Positions 34,943 through 44,417 are shown, counted from the stretch's first letter. The stretch is DNA of 51,907 nucleotides from Mariprofundus ferrooxydans PV-1 (GCF_000153765.1 NZ_DS022294.1:1023456-1075362), one strand, 5' to 3'. The notes: generated by a model not told the origin, from the sequence alone. Numbers and translations are program-made.

Positions 34943-35974
34943 ATGCAGACCGGTAACCCGATATTGATGACAGGTGCAGCCTTTGTGGTGGTGGTCGCAG
35001 GCATGCAGGCGGCAGCCTCGCTGCTGATTCCATTTCTGCTGGCCGCATTTATCGCCATTATCTGCCTGTCACCGCTCTACTGGCTGCATGCGCGCGGTCT
35101 TCCGAGCGGGGTGGCCGTGCTGATCATCGCGCTGGTTCTGGTGCTGACCGGAACATTGATCGGTGTGTTCGTCGGTGCTTCGTTGTCCGATTTTTCACAC
35201 AATCTGCCGGTTTTTCAGGCCAGGTTGCAGACGCAGACGGATGGCCTGCTGAATTGGCTGTCGGGATTCGGCCTGCAGCTGGATTCGCAACTGCTGCGCG
35301 ATAATTTCAGTCCGTCGCTGGCCATGGGCATGGCGGGTAAACTGCTGGCGGGGCTCGGCAATGCGCTGGCCAATACCTTTCTGATTGTGCTGACGGTTAT
35401 TTTTCTGTTGCTGGAAGCTTCCGCGCTGCCGCATAAATGGACGCTTATGGGTCGACATGCCCCCTCCGGTGAGCATTTCAGCCGTTTTATCGCCAGCGTG
35501 AACTCTTATCTGGCGATCAAGGGCTGGGTCAGTCTGGCGACCGGCGCTGTTATTGCCATCTGGCTGGCACTGCTTGGTGTTGATTATCCGCTGCTGTGGG
35601 GGCTGATCGCCTTTCTGTTCAATTTTGTTCCCAATATCGGCTCCATTATCGCCGCCGTTCCGGCCGTGCTGCTGGCTCTGGTTCAACTTGGGCCGGGCAG
35701 TGCCCTAGCGGCGGGTGTTGGCTATCTGGCGGTCAATATCATCATGGGTAATGTGGTTGAGCCGCGTTACATGGGTCGCGGTGTCGGGCTCTCCACGCTG
35801 GTCGTGTTTGTGTCGCTGGTGTTCTGGGGCTGGATACTGGGGCCGGTTGGCATGCTGCTCTCTGTGCCGCTGACGATGATTGTCAAACTGGCTCTGGAGG
35901 CGAATGATGATACACGCTGGATTGCTGTGCTGCTGGGGCCGGATATTGAGCCGCTGCAGAATGATAAAGGCTGA
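34943..35974 (+). CDS. AI-2E family transporter (PerM-like)
   Basis: The 343-residue membrane protein has about seven or eight helices and belongs to the AI-2 exporter/PerM family. The signature region VEPRYMGRGVGLSTLVVFVS lies near 270-290, preceded by WGLIAFLFNFVPNIGSIIAAVP near 213-234, and FWGWILGPVGMLLSVPLTM near 295. Members export AI-2 or exchange Na+/H+ in some bacteria, but most are uncharacterised. It starts three bases after the Fe-S gene and shares its transcript. It runs convergently into the MFS gene. Confidence 0.9.
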   Translation: MQTGNPILMTGAAFVVVVAGMQAAASLLIPFLLAAFIAIICLSPLYWLHARGLPSGVAVLIIALVLVLTGTLIGVFVGASLSDFSHNLPVFQARLQTQTDGLLNWLSGFGLQLDSQLLRDNFSPSLAMGMAGKLLAGLGNALANTFLIVLTVIFLLLEASALPHKWTLMGRHAPSGEHFSRFIASVNSYLAIKGWVSLATGAVIAIWLALLGVDYPLLWGLIAFLFNFVPNIGSIIAAVPAVLLALVQLGPGSALAAGVGYLAVNIIMGNVVEPRYMGRGVGLSTLVVFVSLVFWGWILGPVGMLLSVPLTMIVKLALEANDDTRWIAVLLGPDIEPLQNDKG

Positions 35975-35988
35975 TAATCCGGGCTGGT

Positions 35989-37191
35989 TCAGTGGCTGTG
36001 TCGACTGAGCCCCCGGTGGAATATCACGCCGAGCATGGCCGTGCCGGCAAACAGGGCTCCGCACAGGAATGTGGCTGACGGGCCGACCTTGTCCCAGAGC
36101 ATACCGGCAATGATGCTTGCCATCAGTAGGGCCAGACCGCTGATCAGGTTGAACAAGCCGAATGCCGATCCGTGCAAATGAGCGGGAGTGCTGTCGGCCA
36201 CCAGTTTTGACAGCAGCCCCTGAGTCAGGCCCATATGCATGCCCCACAATGCTGAGCCGATAAGTACGGACCATGCCGAATCAGCCGATGCCAGCTGCAG
36301 GTCTGCCAGCACCAGCACGAACAAGCCCGCCACCAGCATGGAGCTGGCTCTGAAGCGATCGGAGGCGATGCCGGCCGGTAACGAAACGATGGCATAAGCC
36401 AGACTCATTACCACCATGACCATTGGAATGAATGCAAGCGACAAGCCGGTATTTTCAGCGCGCAGAACCAGAAATGCTTCGCTGAAGCGGGCCAGCGTAA
36501 AGACGGCGCCGAGGCAGACAACCAGCCAGTAATGCAGATGCAGGCGCTTTAAATCCGCCCATAGAACAGGTGCTGATGATTTACCCGTACGTGCTTTCCC
36601 TTCGGGATCATGTACCCACAGTGCCAGGATGATGACGGCGGCAACAGCCGGTAACACAGCCAGCCAAAGCACCATGGTGATATTATTGGCCAGCAGCAAC
36701 ATCAGCAAGACGGCCAGCAGAGGGCCGATAAATGCGCCGACCGAATCAAGCGACTGACGCAGGCCAAAAGCCGCGCCGCGCAGCTCCGGTGGTGAGAGCT
36801 CGGCAACCAGCGCATCTCGGGGGGCACCGCGGATGCCTTTGCCTACTCTGTCGGCAACCCGGGCAAAGAGCACCCAGCCGATCGACGATGCCAATGGAAA
36901 AACCGGTTTGGTCAGTGTTGAAAGCCCATAGCCGAAGAGCGCGACGGCTTTGCGTTTACCCGACCAGTCGCTGAAAAAACCGGAAAAGAATTTGCTGAAG
37001 GCGGCGGTTGCTTCGGCAACTCCCTCAACCACACCTATGGTTGTCATGCTGGCGCCCAATACCGAGCTCATGAATATTGGCAGCAGGCTGTGAACAAGTT
37101 CCGATGAAATATCCATAAACATCGAAACCAGACCGAGAGCCCAGATACCGGACGGCATGCGATGAAGCACGGCGTGTGCATGTTTCAGCAT
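35989..37191 (-). CDS. Major facilitator superfamily transporter
   Basis: The 400-residue protein has 12 predicted membrane helices. The MFS motif A equivalent after helix 2 reads FFSDWSGKRKAVALFGYG. RVADRVGKGIRGAPRDALVAE is a well-conserved loop of a subfamily of uncharacterised proteobacterial MFS proteins. The second half repeats the pattern with LPAGIASDRFRASSML. A drug or metabolite exporter is possible, but no substrate can be assigned. ATG 37191 is used; ATG 37158 is an alternative, and neither has a strong ribosome-binding site. It is transcribed alone on the minus strand. Confidence 0.9.
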   Translation of the reverse strand: MLKHAHAVLHRMPSGIWALGLVSMFMDISSELVHSLLPIFMSSVLGASMTTIGVVEGVAEATAAFSKFFSGFFSDWSGKRKAVALFGYGLSTLTKPVFPLASSIGWVLFARVADRVGKGIRGAPRDALVAELSPPELRGAAFGLRQSLDSVGAFIGPLLAVLLMLLLANNITMVLWLAVLPAVAAVIILALWVHDPEGKARTGKSSAPVLWADLKRLHLHYWLVVCLGAVFTLARFSEAFLVLRAENTGLSLAFIPMVMVVMSLAYAIVSLPAGIASDRFRASSMLVAGLFVLVLADLQLASADSAWSVLIGSALWGMHMGLTQGLLSKLVADSTPAHLHGSAFGLFNLISGLALLMASIIAGMLWDKVGPSATFLCGALFAGTAMLGVIFHRGLSRHSH

Positions 37192-37308
37192 GGGGCAGGG
37201 ACGGGCCGATCAGGCGGGCGGACTGGGACATGGCTTATGTGAATATCAATGCTCACTTTATATCCTGCCGTTAGTCGTGACAGCCGCTATAGGGCGTTGA
37301 TGGAGTGA

Positions 37309-37608
37309 CTAGGAAGGCGTGTTGGCCGACATGGTGGCGATCACATCCCGATAGGGGGCTTTGCGGCCCAGCCACAGGCGGGTAAAGAAAAAGGAGACCT
37401 TTTTCAGATAGATCAGAGCCAGCAGCATCAGGATGCTGGATATGCCCATCAGCCAGAGTGCGCCGCTATAACCTCTGTCTACCATCATGGCATAGGTGAA
37501 AAAGTAGATGCACATGGTCAGTGTAAAGATCACGCCGATAACCACGGCAATGTTTTCCTGCGTTTTTCTGATGGATGCGAGGATGTCGGACGTATCGTTA
37601 CTGGTCAT
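37309..37608 (-). CDS. Small protein with two membrane helices
   Basis: The 99-residue protein has a short hydrophilic N-terminus, two hydrophobic stretches (about 20-42 and 48-68), then a basic segment FFTRLWLGRKAPYRDVI. I do not recognise the family. It is 42 bases after the ASCH gene on the same strand and may be cotranscribed with it. Nothing suggests an enzyme. A role as a membrane accessory protein is only a guess. Confidence 0.6.
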   Translation of the reverse strand: MTSNDTSDILASIRKTQENIAVVIGVIFTLTMCIYFFTYAMMVDRGYSGALWLMGISSILMLLALIYLKKVSFFFTRLWLGRKAPYRDVIATMSANTPS

Positions 37609-37650
37609 GGCTGATGGGCTCCTGAGTGAGATCGATATTGCGGGGGGATG

Positions 37651-38001
37651 CTAACCTTCACAAGCGGGCGCGGCATCAAGCTTGCGGAAGCGGTGCACCC
37701 AGACCAGTGCATCCGGGTTCCATTGCATGCCCTTGTGCATGCGCAGAATCAGATCTTTGTATGCGGCAAGGTTCGGATAGCCTTCCGCTTGGGCATCGGC
37801 ATCGGTCATGTCGCCCAGTCTTTCTCGCGTGAGTGAGGTGACGACGAATGTAACACCCTCCAGTTCAAATGTCTCTTCGGGCCAGGCATAGACGCCGTCG
37901 CGCCCCTGTCTGGTTTTCATGCCGCGGACGGCGGCCTCCACCAGTTTGGGGTGACGCACAAGGTTGCTGATGTCGCATGTTTTTGCCGGATAATCGCTCA
38001 T
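37651..38001 (-). CDS. ASCH-domain-like protein
   Basis: The 116-residue soluble protein looks like an ASCH domain: VYAWPEETFELEGVTFVVTSLTRERLGDMTDADAQAEGYPN has the typical strand, loop and DA-x-x-EGY segment (here in shorter motifs LTRERLGDMTDADA and AEGYPNLAAY). WNPDALVWVHRF is the last strand. ASCH proteins are related to PUA and bind RNA; some deacetylate acetylcytidine, but the residues for that are not evident to me. ATG 38001 is the start. It is followed by the small membrane protein gene and preceded on the same strand by an HDOD gene 41 bases upstream. Confidence 0.72.
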   Translation of the reverse strand: MSDYPAKTCDISNLVRHPKLVEAAVRGMKTRQGRDGVYAWPEETFELEGVTFVVTSLTRERLGDMTDADAQAEGYPNLAAYKDLILRMHKGMQWNPDALVWVHRFRKLDAAPACEG

Positions 38002-38042
38002 GTGCGAACTATCGTTGATACCGGTGCAGGAAGTCCACCGTT

Positions 38043-39248
38043 TCAGCGTTGCTTGCAGTCAGGTGAAGGTTGCAAGCTGGTTTCCGGCGGAAACAGGTCG
38101 GGAAAACTCGTTTTCAGACGATCGACGGATTGCTGCAGCTGCTGAAAGAATGTTGGGCTGTGTGCGGGAATTTTCAGCAGTTCGATAGCTCGACGGGTGG
38201 CGTCGGGATCGGAGCTGCGCAAAGAGGGTAGCCAGATGGCGTCCGTCTGCTCATGGTCAATGGAGTGTTGCAGAATCAGGTGAGCGAGATGATTCACCAT
38301 GGCGGGTTCAGGCGCCGCTACAGGTGTTATGTCTGTCCGGTCCGGGTGATGGTGGTGTGCAATAAATTGTTTGATATGAGCGGGTAGTCGCCAGTGCAGG
38401 GAGAGCATCATCCCGGCATCAATATGGGTATAACCCAGAATGGCGAACTCAGCCGAGAGTGATGGTTCACCGTCATGGATTGCTGAGCCCAGCTGCGCCA
38501 GTCTCTGTGGTGATTCGATATTCAGGATCACCAGTTTGCCAATGTCATGAAGCATGCCATTGAGCGATGCCTGTGATCGATCGACGATTTGCGCTGGTTC
38601 TGCCAGTAAGCGGGAGAGGGCCGCAATGGCCTGGGTATGAAACCAGATATGTCGTATTTGCTGACGGTTGTTGTCATTGGTCATGTCTGGCGCAAGTGTC
38701 CGAAATATGACGGCGGTTGTTTCATGCAGGCCGAGACGTGCGATGGCCAGCGGGATGTTGCCGATATCGGACTGACCGGGCGTGGCATAGGCCGCCGAGT
38801 TGCAGACGGTGAGTATGCGTGCCGAGAGCACCGGATCACGCGCCACGCAGTGACCAAGGTCGCTGGCAGATGTGCCCGGATGTTGCAGAATATCCTGAAT
38901 TTCATTCCATATTTCAGGCATGGGCGGGATGGCCCGGATGTGGCGACTGAGCCGATCCAGTACTTCTTTTTGCATGCCTGGTGGCTGCTCCAGATTGTAC
39001 GTGGAGCGGGCTCGCGGTGGAGATTGATCGAGCAGCTGTTGCAGGGTTTTCTGTGTGCCGGTATCTGCCTGTTGTACTTGTCCGGGGGTCATTTTTCTGA
39101 CGATCGGGCGAGCGGGTGTAGCCGGAGCGGAGGTTGATCTGTTTGACGGGTGCTGGTCAATGCCGGCGCCGGATGACCACGTGACGATTTTACTTAGCCA
39201 GGACAAGGTTTTTCTCCCATGATGCAGGTTGCCATGAATCCGCTTCAT
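38043..39248 (-). CDS. HDOD/HD-domain signalling protein
   Basis: This 401-residue protein has a variable, Pro/Gln/Ser-rich N-terminus of about 110 residues, then an HDOD domain: IRAIPPMPEIWNEIQDIL, VARDPVLSARILTVCNSAAY and IPLAIARLGLHETTAVIF. The metal-site HD pair is present in NGMLHDIGKLVIL, with a later HHHHPDRTD stretch, unlike the HDOD protein at 13563-14414 where the pair is lost. It could therefore keep hydrolase activity. ATG 39248 is chosen because the longer frame has no family similarity. It is divergent from miaB. Its role is probably regulatory. Confidence 0.82.
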   Translation of the reverse strand: MKRIHGNLHHGRKTLSWLSKIVTWSSGAGIDQHPSNRSTSAPATPARPIVRKMTPGQVQQADTGTQKTLQQLLDQSPPRARSTYNLEQPPGMQKEVLDRLSRHIRAIPPMPEIWNEIQDILQHPGTSASDLGHCVARDPVLSARILTVCNSAAYATPGQSDIGNIPLAIARLGLHETTAVIFRTLAPDMTNDNNRQQIRHIWFHTQAIAALSRLLAEPAQIVDRSQASLNGMLHDIGKLVILNIESPQRLAQLGSAIHDGEPSLSAEFAILGYTHIDAGMMLSLHWRLPAHIKQFIAHHHHPDRTDITPVAAPEPAMVNHLAHLILQHSIDHEQTDAIWLPSLRSSDPDATRRAIELLKIPAHSPTFFQQLQQSVDRLKTSFPDLFPPETSLQPSPDCKQR

Positions 39249-39341
39249 GACTGTGCTGCATGTGTTTAATGGAATCCTGAGCAAGAATATTGCCACCAAT
39301 GTTTGCCTGTGCGCCGCCTGCCCTTTAGCTTCGAGCTTTCT

Positions 39342-40700
39342 ATGAAAGATAAAACCAAATCCCTGCAATCTCTGGATACGCTGTTTATCAGAACCTACGG
39401 CTGCCAGATGAATGAATATGATTCAGGCCGCATGGCCGATATTATGAAACAGGCTTACGGCCTGAGGCTGGTCGCCCTGCCTGAAGATGCTGATGTGATT
39501 CTGATGAATACATGTTCGGTACGTGAAAAAGCCGAGGAAAAAGTCTATTCGGAGTTGGGTCGCTACCGCAAACTGAAACTCAAACGGCCGGATATGATCA
39601 TCGGCGTAGGCGGTTGCGTCGGTCAGCAGGAGGGCGAACGTATTCAGAAGCGAGCCCCCTATGTTGACCTGGTGTTCGGGCCGCAGACCTATCACCGCCT
39701 GCCTGAAATGGTGAAGCAGATTCGTCGTGAGCGCGTGCACCTGACACAGGTTGAAATGCCTGAAATCGAGAAATTCGACCATCTGCCGAAGCATCAGGGG
39801 CAGGGCGTCGCCGGCTGCGTTACCATCATGGAGGGCTGCGACAAGTTCTGCACTTTCTGTGTGGTGCCCTATACACGCGGCCCGGAATTGTCGCGGCCGG
39901 TTGCAGATATACTGAGCGAATGCAGACAGCTGCTGGCTGACGGGGTGGTTGAAATCAGTCTGCTGGGCCAGAACGTCAACGGTTATCGCGGAGTGGGCCC
40001 GGATGACGAGGAGTGGGATTTTACTATGCTGCTCTATGCTGTGGCGAAGCTGGATGGTTTGAAACGTTTGCGTTTTACCACCAGTCACCCGATGGAGATG
40101 ACCAGCGAGTTGTGTCAGGCGTTTGCCGAGATTCCACAGCTGATGCCCTATCTGCATCTGCCGGTGCAGTCCGGCTCCGATGCCATGCTCAAGGCGATGC
40201 ACAGAGGCCATGATCGCGACACCTATTTGCGCCAGATTGAAGAGCTGCGTGAATATTGTCCTGATATTGCACTCTCGTCTGACTTTATTGTCGGTTATCC
40301 GGGTGAATCCGACGCTGATTTTGAAGATACGCTCGATCTGGCGCGGCGGGTCGGCTATGACTCGGCCTACTGTTTCAAATATTCGCCACGACCGGGCACG
40401 CCGGCTGCACATGCCGAGGATAACGTACCCGAAGCGGTAAAAGATGAGCGGTTGCAGCGCTTGCTGACGCTGATGCGTGAACAGAGTCGGGAGGCGATGC
40501 AGCGCCAGCTGGGCCGTACCGTCGAGGTGCTGGTCGAGAAGGCCGGGCGCAATGAAGGTGATATGGAAGGGCGCACTGCGGACTACCGTATCGTGCATTT
40601 CCGCGGCAGTGCACGTCAGATCGGTCAGGTGATGCCGGTGCGCATCGTCGAGACCTATGGCCAGTCCCTGCGCGGGGAGCTGATACTTGCCGGCGACTGA
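39342..40700 (+). CDS. miaB: tRNA-2-methylthio-N6-dimethylallyladenosine synthase MiaB
   Basis: MiaB is a radical-SAM methylthiotransferase that modifies A37 of tRNAs reading UNN codons. The 452-residue protein has the UPF0004 domain with cysteines 21, 58 and 92 for the auxiliary cluster. The radical-SAM triad is Cys166, Cys170 and Cys173 in GCDKFCTFC, and the TRAM domain is at the end (VLVEKAGRNEGDMEGRT). ATG 39342 gives the family start. It heads the run miaB-phoH-ybeY-corC-lnt-gpsA-smr and overlaps phoH by 14 bases. Confidence 0.97.
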   Translation: MKDKTKSLQSLDTLFIRTYGCQMNEYDSGRMADIMKQAYGLRLVALPEDADVILMNTCSVREKAEEKVYSELGRYRKLKLKRPDMIIGVGGCVGQQEGERIQKRAPYVDLVFGPQTYHRLPEMVKQIRRERVHLTQVEMPEIEKFDHLPKHQGQGVAGCVTIMEGCDKFCTFCVVPYTRGPELSRPVADILSECRQLLADGVVEISLLGQNVNGYRGVGPDDEEWDFTMLLYAVAKLDGLKRLRFTTSHPMEMTSELCQAFAEIPQLMPYLHLPVQSGSDAMLKAMHRGHDRDTYLRQIEELREYCPDIALSSDFIVGYPGESDADFEDTLDLARRVGYDSAYCFKYSPRPGTPAAHAEDNVPEAVKDERLQRLLTLMREQSREAMQRQLGRTVEVLVEKAGRNEGDMEGRTADYRIVHFRGSARQIGQVMPVRIVETYGQSLRGELILAGD

Positions 40701-41652
40701 GCCCAAGCCGGTCACCGTGCTCCTGCACCTGCATGAACAGTTGGGCAGCGCCGACCTGCAGCAGCTGTGCGGGCCGGACAACCGTAATATCAAACGTATT
40801 GAAGACCGTTACAGGGTTCGCCTGCTCGGTCAGCCCGGTCACTGGCAGGTGGACGGCGAGCGGGCTGAGGCTGCCGCGCAGGCGGTGAGGCGGTTGCAGG
40901 CGCAGCTGGTGCTGCACGGGGAGTTAAGCGAGGTGGATATCGAAGGGGTATTGAAAGACGATGCGGTGACAGCCGATGACACGGCGGCCGGATCCGATGT
41001 GATGATTGCCGGACGGCGGCATATTGTCGGCAAGACACCCAATCAACGCGCCTATCTGAAAGCGATCCGGAACAAGACGCTGACGCTGGCGGTCGGCCCG
41101 GCCGGTTCCGGCAAGACCTATCTGGCGGTGGCTGCTGCGGTGGCTGCGATGAGCAGTAATCGGGTGGAGCGCATTATTCTGACCCGGCCTGCAGTTGAAG
41201 CCGGAGAGCGGTTGGGCTTTCTGCCGGGCGATATGCAGCAGAAGGTTGACCCCTATCTGCGTCCGCTGTTCGATGCGCTGGCGGACATGCTGGGTGTGGA
41301 GCGGATGAGCGGGCTGTTGGAGCAGGGTAAAATCGAGATTGCGCCGCTGGCCTATATGCGCGGGCGCACGCTGAACGATGCCTTTATTATTCTCGATGAA
41401 GCGCAGAATACGACCCGTGAGCAGATGAAAATGTTTCTCACCCGTCTGGGCTTTGGTGCTTGTATGGTGGTGACCGGTGATGTGACGCAGGTTGATTTGC
41501 CACGTCATCAGCACAGTGGTCTGTTGCATGCCTTGCAGGTGTTGGAGAATGTGCCGGATATTGGCATCTGTCGGTTGGCCGCGGGTGATGTCGTGCGGCA
41601 CCGGCTGGTGGAGCAGATTGTCAATGCCTATGAGGCGGACGAGCATGAGTGA
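40687..41652 (+). CDS. ybeZ: PhoH-family ATPase (YbeZ type)
   Basis: YbeZ is a PhoH-like ATPase that works with YbeY in ribosome and RNA quality control. The 321-residue protein has Walker A GPAGSGKTYL near residue 138, the LTRPAVEAGERLGFLPGD motif and Walker B FIILDEAQNTTREQMKMFLTR. The N-terminal 80 residues form a KH-like domain. A TTG at 40687 is the best start and overlaps the miaB stop, implying coupling; a later GTG is the alternative. It overlaps ybeY by eight bases. The order ybeZ-ybeY-corC-lnt is conserved in proteobacteria. Confidence 0.93.
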   Translation: MPATEPKPVTVLLHLHEQLGSADLQQLCGPDNRNIKRIEDRYRVRLLGQPGHWQVDGERAEAAAQAVRRLQAQLVLHGELSEVDIEGVLKDDAVTADDTAAGSDVMIAGRRHIVGKTPNQRAYLKAIRNKTLTLAVGPAGSGKTYLAVAAAVAAMSSNRVERIILTRPAVEAGERLGFLPGDMQQKVDPYLRPLFDALADMLGVERMSGLLEQGKIEIAPLAYMRGRTLNDAFIILDEAQNTTREQMKMFLTRLGFGACMVVTGDVTQVDLPRHQHSGLLHALQVLENVPDIGICRLAAGDVVRHRLVEQIVNAYEADEHE

Positions 41653-42124
41653 GAGCAGGCTGGATATTATTGTTGATGATGAGCTGGCAGAGGATTTTAC
41701 TCCGCCGGAGAATATTGCCGCGGCTGTGCAGGCTGCCTGTTCTGTTGCAGGTTTTCAGAATGAGCCGATGCTCTGCATCCGCTTTGCCGGCGATGCGGAG
41801 GTCAGGGAGCTCAACAGTCAGTGGCGCGGACTGGATTGTGTGACCGATGTGCTCTCCTTTCCGATGCAGGATGATAGTGATGCCATCGACCCGAACCAGT
41901 CGCTGGGCGATATCGCGCTGGCCCTACCGTTTGTACAGCAGGAAGCCGGGCGTCTTGGTCTGCCTCAGGCAGATCATATCCTGCACCTGATCGTGCATGC
42001 TACACTGCACCTGCTGGATTATGACCATATCGATGATGAGGAGGCTGCGCAGATGCAGCAACTGGAACGTCAGGCCATGCAGCAGCTAGGGCTGCATGAT
42101 CCCTACCCGGAGTTGAGCCAGTGA
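41645..42124 (+). CDS. ybeY: Endoribonuclease YbeY
   Basis: YbeY is a zinc-dependent RNase acting in 16S rRNA 3'-end maturation and ribosome quality control. The 159-residue product has LNSQWRGLDCVTDVLSFPM and, near the end, HLIVHATLHLLDYDH. The three zinc histidines and the Asp are kept, but the usual HGxLHLxGYDH reads HATLHLLDYDH, with both glycines replaced. ATG 41645 overlaps the ybeZ stop. The gene overlaps the CorC gene through GTGA. Confidence 0.93.
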   Translation: MSESRLDIIVDDELAEDFTPPENIAAAVQAACSVAGFQNEPMLCIRFAGDAEVRELNSQWRGLDCVTDVLSFPMQDDSDAIDPNQSLGDIALALPFVQQEAGRLGLPQADHILHLIVHATLHLLDYDHIDDEEAAQMQQLERQAMQQLGLHDPYPELSQ

Positions 42125-42951
42125 GTGGCATCTTGCCCGGCTGGACAAGGCGGCTGCGCTCGCTGCTGATCGACTCACTGCGACCGGGCCGCGATGAACA
42201 GGAGTTACTGACCATCCTCGGCCGTGCCGTTGCCGTGCAATCGGAAGGGCAGCGCAATATGCTGGAAGCTATTGTGCACTTTCACGATACGCGCGTACGG
42301 GAAGTGATGGTTCCACGCTCGGATATTGAAGCGGTGGCGGCAGATACGCCGCTGGCAGAGGTGCAGCGGAGCATGATTGAGCTGGGTGTTTCGCGTATGC
42401 CGGTCATTGATGGCGATATCGATCATGTGCTCGGCATGGTGCATGTGCAGGATATTATGCAGGCCGGGCTCAACGGTAAGTCGCCGGTACTGGCGGAGCT
42501 GTTGCGCCCCTGCCTGAAAGTCCTGGAGCTGGAGCAGGTGTCCGGCCTGTTGTCCGAGATGCGTGAGCATGCCTGTCGTATTGCTATCGTCCTTGATGAA
42601 TTCGGGGGTACGGCGGGTCTGGTGACGCTCTCCGATCTGGTCAGGGAGATCATCGGCGAAGTCGGTGAAGACGGGCAGGATGAGGAGCAGGAGTGCAAGG
42701 CGCTGCCGGATGGCAGCTTTCAGGTGCTGGCACGCATGCATATTGAGGAGTTGGCGGAGGCCGTGGGCTCGCCGTTGCCGGAGGGTGATTACGATACGGT
42801 TGCCGGCTGGCTGATCACCCGGCTTGGTCGCATACCGCATGTCGGAGAGAGCGTGAAGCTCGATGGTTTCCGTATCCATATCGTAGAGGCAGATCCGCGA
42901 CGGATCAGCAAAGTGCGCATGCAGCGGCTTATGCGGCCGGCGAAACCATAA
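42121..42951 (+). CDS. corC: CorC/hemolysin-type CBS-domain protein
   Basis: The 276-residue cytoplasmic protein has a short N-terminal segment, two CBS domains (about 65-185, with REVMVPRSDIEAV and RIAIVLDEFGGTAGLVTLSD) and a C-terminal CorC/HlyC domain with DTVAGWLITRLGRIPHVGE. It is linked to Mg/Co efflux or ion homeostasis in the family. The GTG start at 42121 overlaps the ybeY TGA (GTGA). It is followed two bases later by lnt, the conserved pairing in proteobacteria. It lacks the membrane DUF21 domain of longer relatives. Confidence 0.93.
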   Translation: MSGILPGWTRRLRSLLIDSLRPGRDEQELLTILGRAVAVQSEGQRNMLEAIVHFHDTRVREVMVPRSDIEAVAADTPLAEVQRSMIELGVSRMPVIDGDIDHVLGMVHVQDIMQAGLNGKSPVLAELLRPCLKVLELEQVSGLLSEMREHACRIAIVLDEFGGTAGLVTLSDLVREIIGEVGEDGQDEEQECKALPDGSFQVLARMHIEELAEAVGSPLPEGDYDTVAGWLITRLGRIPHVGESVKLDGFRIHIVEADPRRISKVRMQRLMRPAKP

Positions 42952-42953
42952 CC

Positions 42954-44417
42954 ATGTCGTTATTCTCAGCGCGCCACTTCAGTCGCTATGCGACGGCTTT
43001 CGGACTCGGTGCGCTAATGCCGTTCCTCTTTTCCCCCTTCGATCAGATATGGCTGGCACCGTTGCTGCTGGCCGGCTGGTTGAAGCTGCTGATGCCCGGC
43101 AGGGCGATCAGTGTGGGCTATGCCTTCGGACTGGGCTGGTTCGGGCTCGGTGCATGGTGGCTGGCATCGACGCTGCATACCTACGGTCATTTGCCATGGC
43201 TGGTGGCGGCTTTCTGCGTATTGCTGGTCGGCTGCGTGATGGCGGCTCTGCCGGCCCTGCTGGCATGGTTGTGCTGGCGCACTGCTGGCCGGAGCAACTG
43301 GATACTGATTGCTTTTCCGGCCGCAACCGTGCTGGAAGAGTGGCTGCGCGGTCATCTGTTTACCGGCCTGCCGTGGACGGCGCTGGGCAACCTGTTGCTG
43401 GATACGCCGGCCGTGGGTTGGGCCTCCTGGTTCGGGGTCTATGGTGCGGCGGCGCTGCCGGCACTGGCGGCGGCTACGCTGGTCCTGTTGTCGATGCGCC
43501 GCTGGCGACCTGCGGCGACGGGCCTGATAGCAATCATGTTGCTGATGCTACTGGCACCGGCTCCCTATACAGGCGTCGGTGATATGCACCGTGCCACGCT
43601 GGTGCAGGGTGATATTCCGCAGGATCACAAGTGGGACAGAGCCTTTGTCGGTGAAACCATGCATCGCTATGCCGATTTATCGGCATCCGCCGCAGGCAGC
43701 AGTGATCTGATCATCTGGCCAGAGGCTGCGGTTCCATTTTTTCTTGAACGGGCGCCCGGCTGGAGTAGTTGGCTGGATGCGCAGATTAACGACTGGCAGA
43801 CACCGCTGTTATTCGGCGGCCTGAAGCTGACCGGTGGCAAAACGGCGCAGAACGGATTGATGGCCGAGGATCCGGCGGTGCCCGGACGGCAGTTTGCCGG
43901 CAAGCAGCATCTGGTGCCGTTTGGTGAGTATGTCCCATCGTGGATTCCGTTTCTGCACACACTGGTGCCGGAAATTGCCAATTTCCGGCCGGCAGAGGAT
44001 AGCGGCGTAGTGAGCATACGCGGGCATCGTTACGGCGCACTGATCTGTTATGAATCGCTGTTCCCCGAACAGGCCCGCTCGCGTGTACTTAACGGCGCGA
44101 ATGTACTGGTCAATGTCACCAATGATGCCTGGTACGGCACCACGCCGGCAGCCTGGCAGCACTTTCAGGCGGCGCGCATGCGGGCTGTCGAGACAGGTCG
44201 CTATGTGCTGCGTGCGGCCAATACAGGTATTACTGCAGCGATCGGGCCGGACGGACAGGTCAGGGATAGCCTGCCCTGGTGGACACAAGGCGCACTGACA
44301 GTGGACTATCAGCTGTCGGATAAACAGACGCCTTACGTACGTTGGGGTGACTGGCCTCTGCTGGCCACGCTGATGATGTTGATTGTGGCATGGCTGAGGA
44401 GTCGACAAGATGGGTGA
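42954..44417 (+). CDS. lnt: Apolipoprotein N-acyltransferase
   Basis: Lnt adds the third acyl chain to lipoproteins in the inner membrane. The 487-residue protein has about six N-terminal membrane helices and a nitrilase-type periplasmic domain. The catalytic triad can be placed at Glu in IIWPEAAVPFF, Lys in the GGLKLTGGK-to-GKQHLVPFGEYVP region, and Cys in YGALICYESLFPEQ. VNVTNDAWYGTTPAAWQHFQ follows, as expected. It lies between corC and gpsA and overlaps gpsA by eight bases. This enzyme implies a full triacyl lipoprotein pathway, in line with the lipoproteins seen here. Confidence 0.96.
   Translation: MSLFSARHFSRYATAFGLGALMPFLFSPFDQIWLAPLLLAGWLKLLMPGRAISVGYAFGLGWFGLGAWWLASTLHTYGHLPWLVAAFCVLLVGCVMAALPALLAWLCWRTAGRSNWILIAFPAATVLEEWLRGHLFTGLPWTALGNLLLDTPAVGWASWFGVYGAAALPALAAATLVLLSMRRWRPAATGLIAIMLLMLLAPAPYTGVGDMHRATLVQGDIPQDHKWDRAFVGETMHRYADLSASAAGSSDLIIWPEAAVPFFLERAPGWSSWLDAQINDWQTPLLFGGLKLTGGKTAQNGLMAEDPAVPGRQFAGKQHLVPFGEYVPSWIPFLHTLVPEIANFRPAEDSGVVSIRGHRYGALICYESLFPEQARSRVLNGANVLVNVTNDAWYGTTPAAWQHFQAARMRAVETGRYVLRAANTGITAAIGPDGQVRDSLPWWTQGALTVDYQLSDKQTPYVRWGDWPLLATLMMLIVAWLRSRQDG

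Noticed and set aside
39423-40793. A 456-codon minus-strand frame opposite miaB
   Set aside because: It is fully antisense to a clear MiaB gene and rich in His, Gln and Arg without domains, as expected of a shadow frame in GC-rich DNA.
43055-43071. A sigma-54-like string TGGCAC-N5-CTGC
   Set aside because: It is inside the lnt coding region with no gene start near it; it shows how often the pattern occurs by chance.
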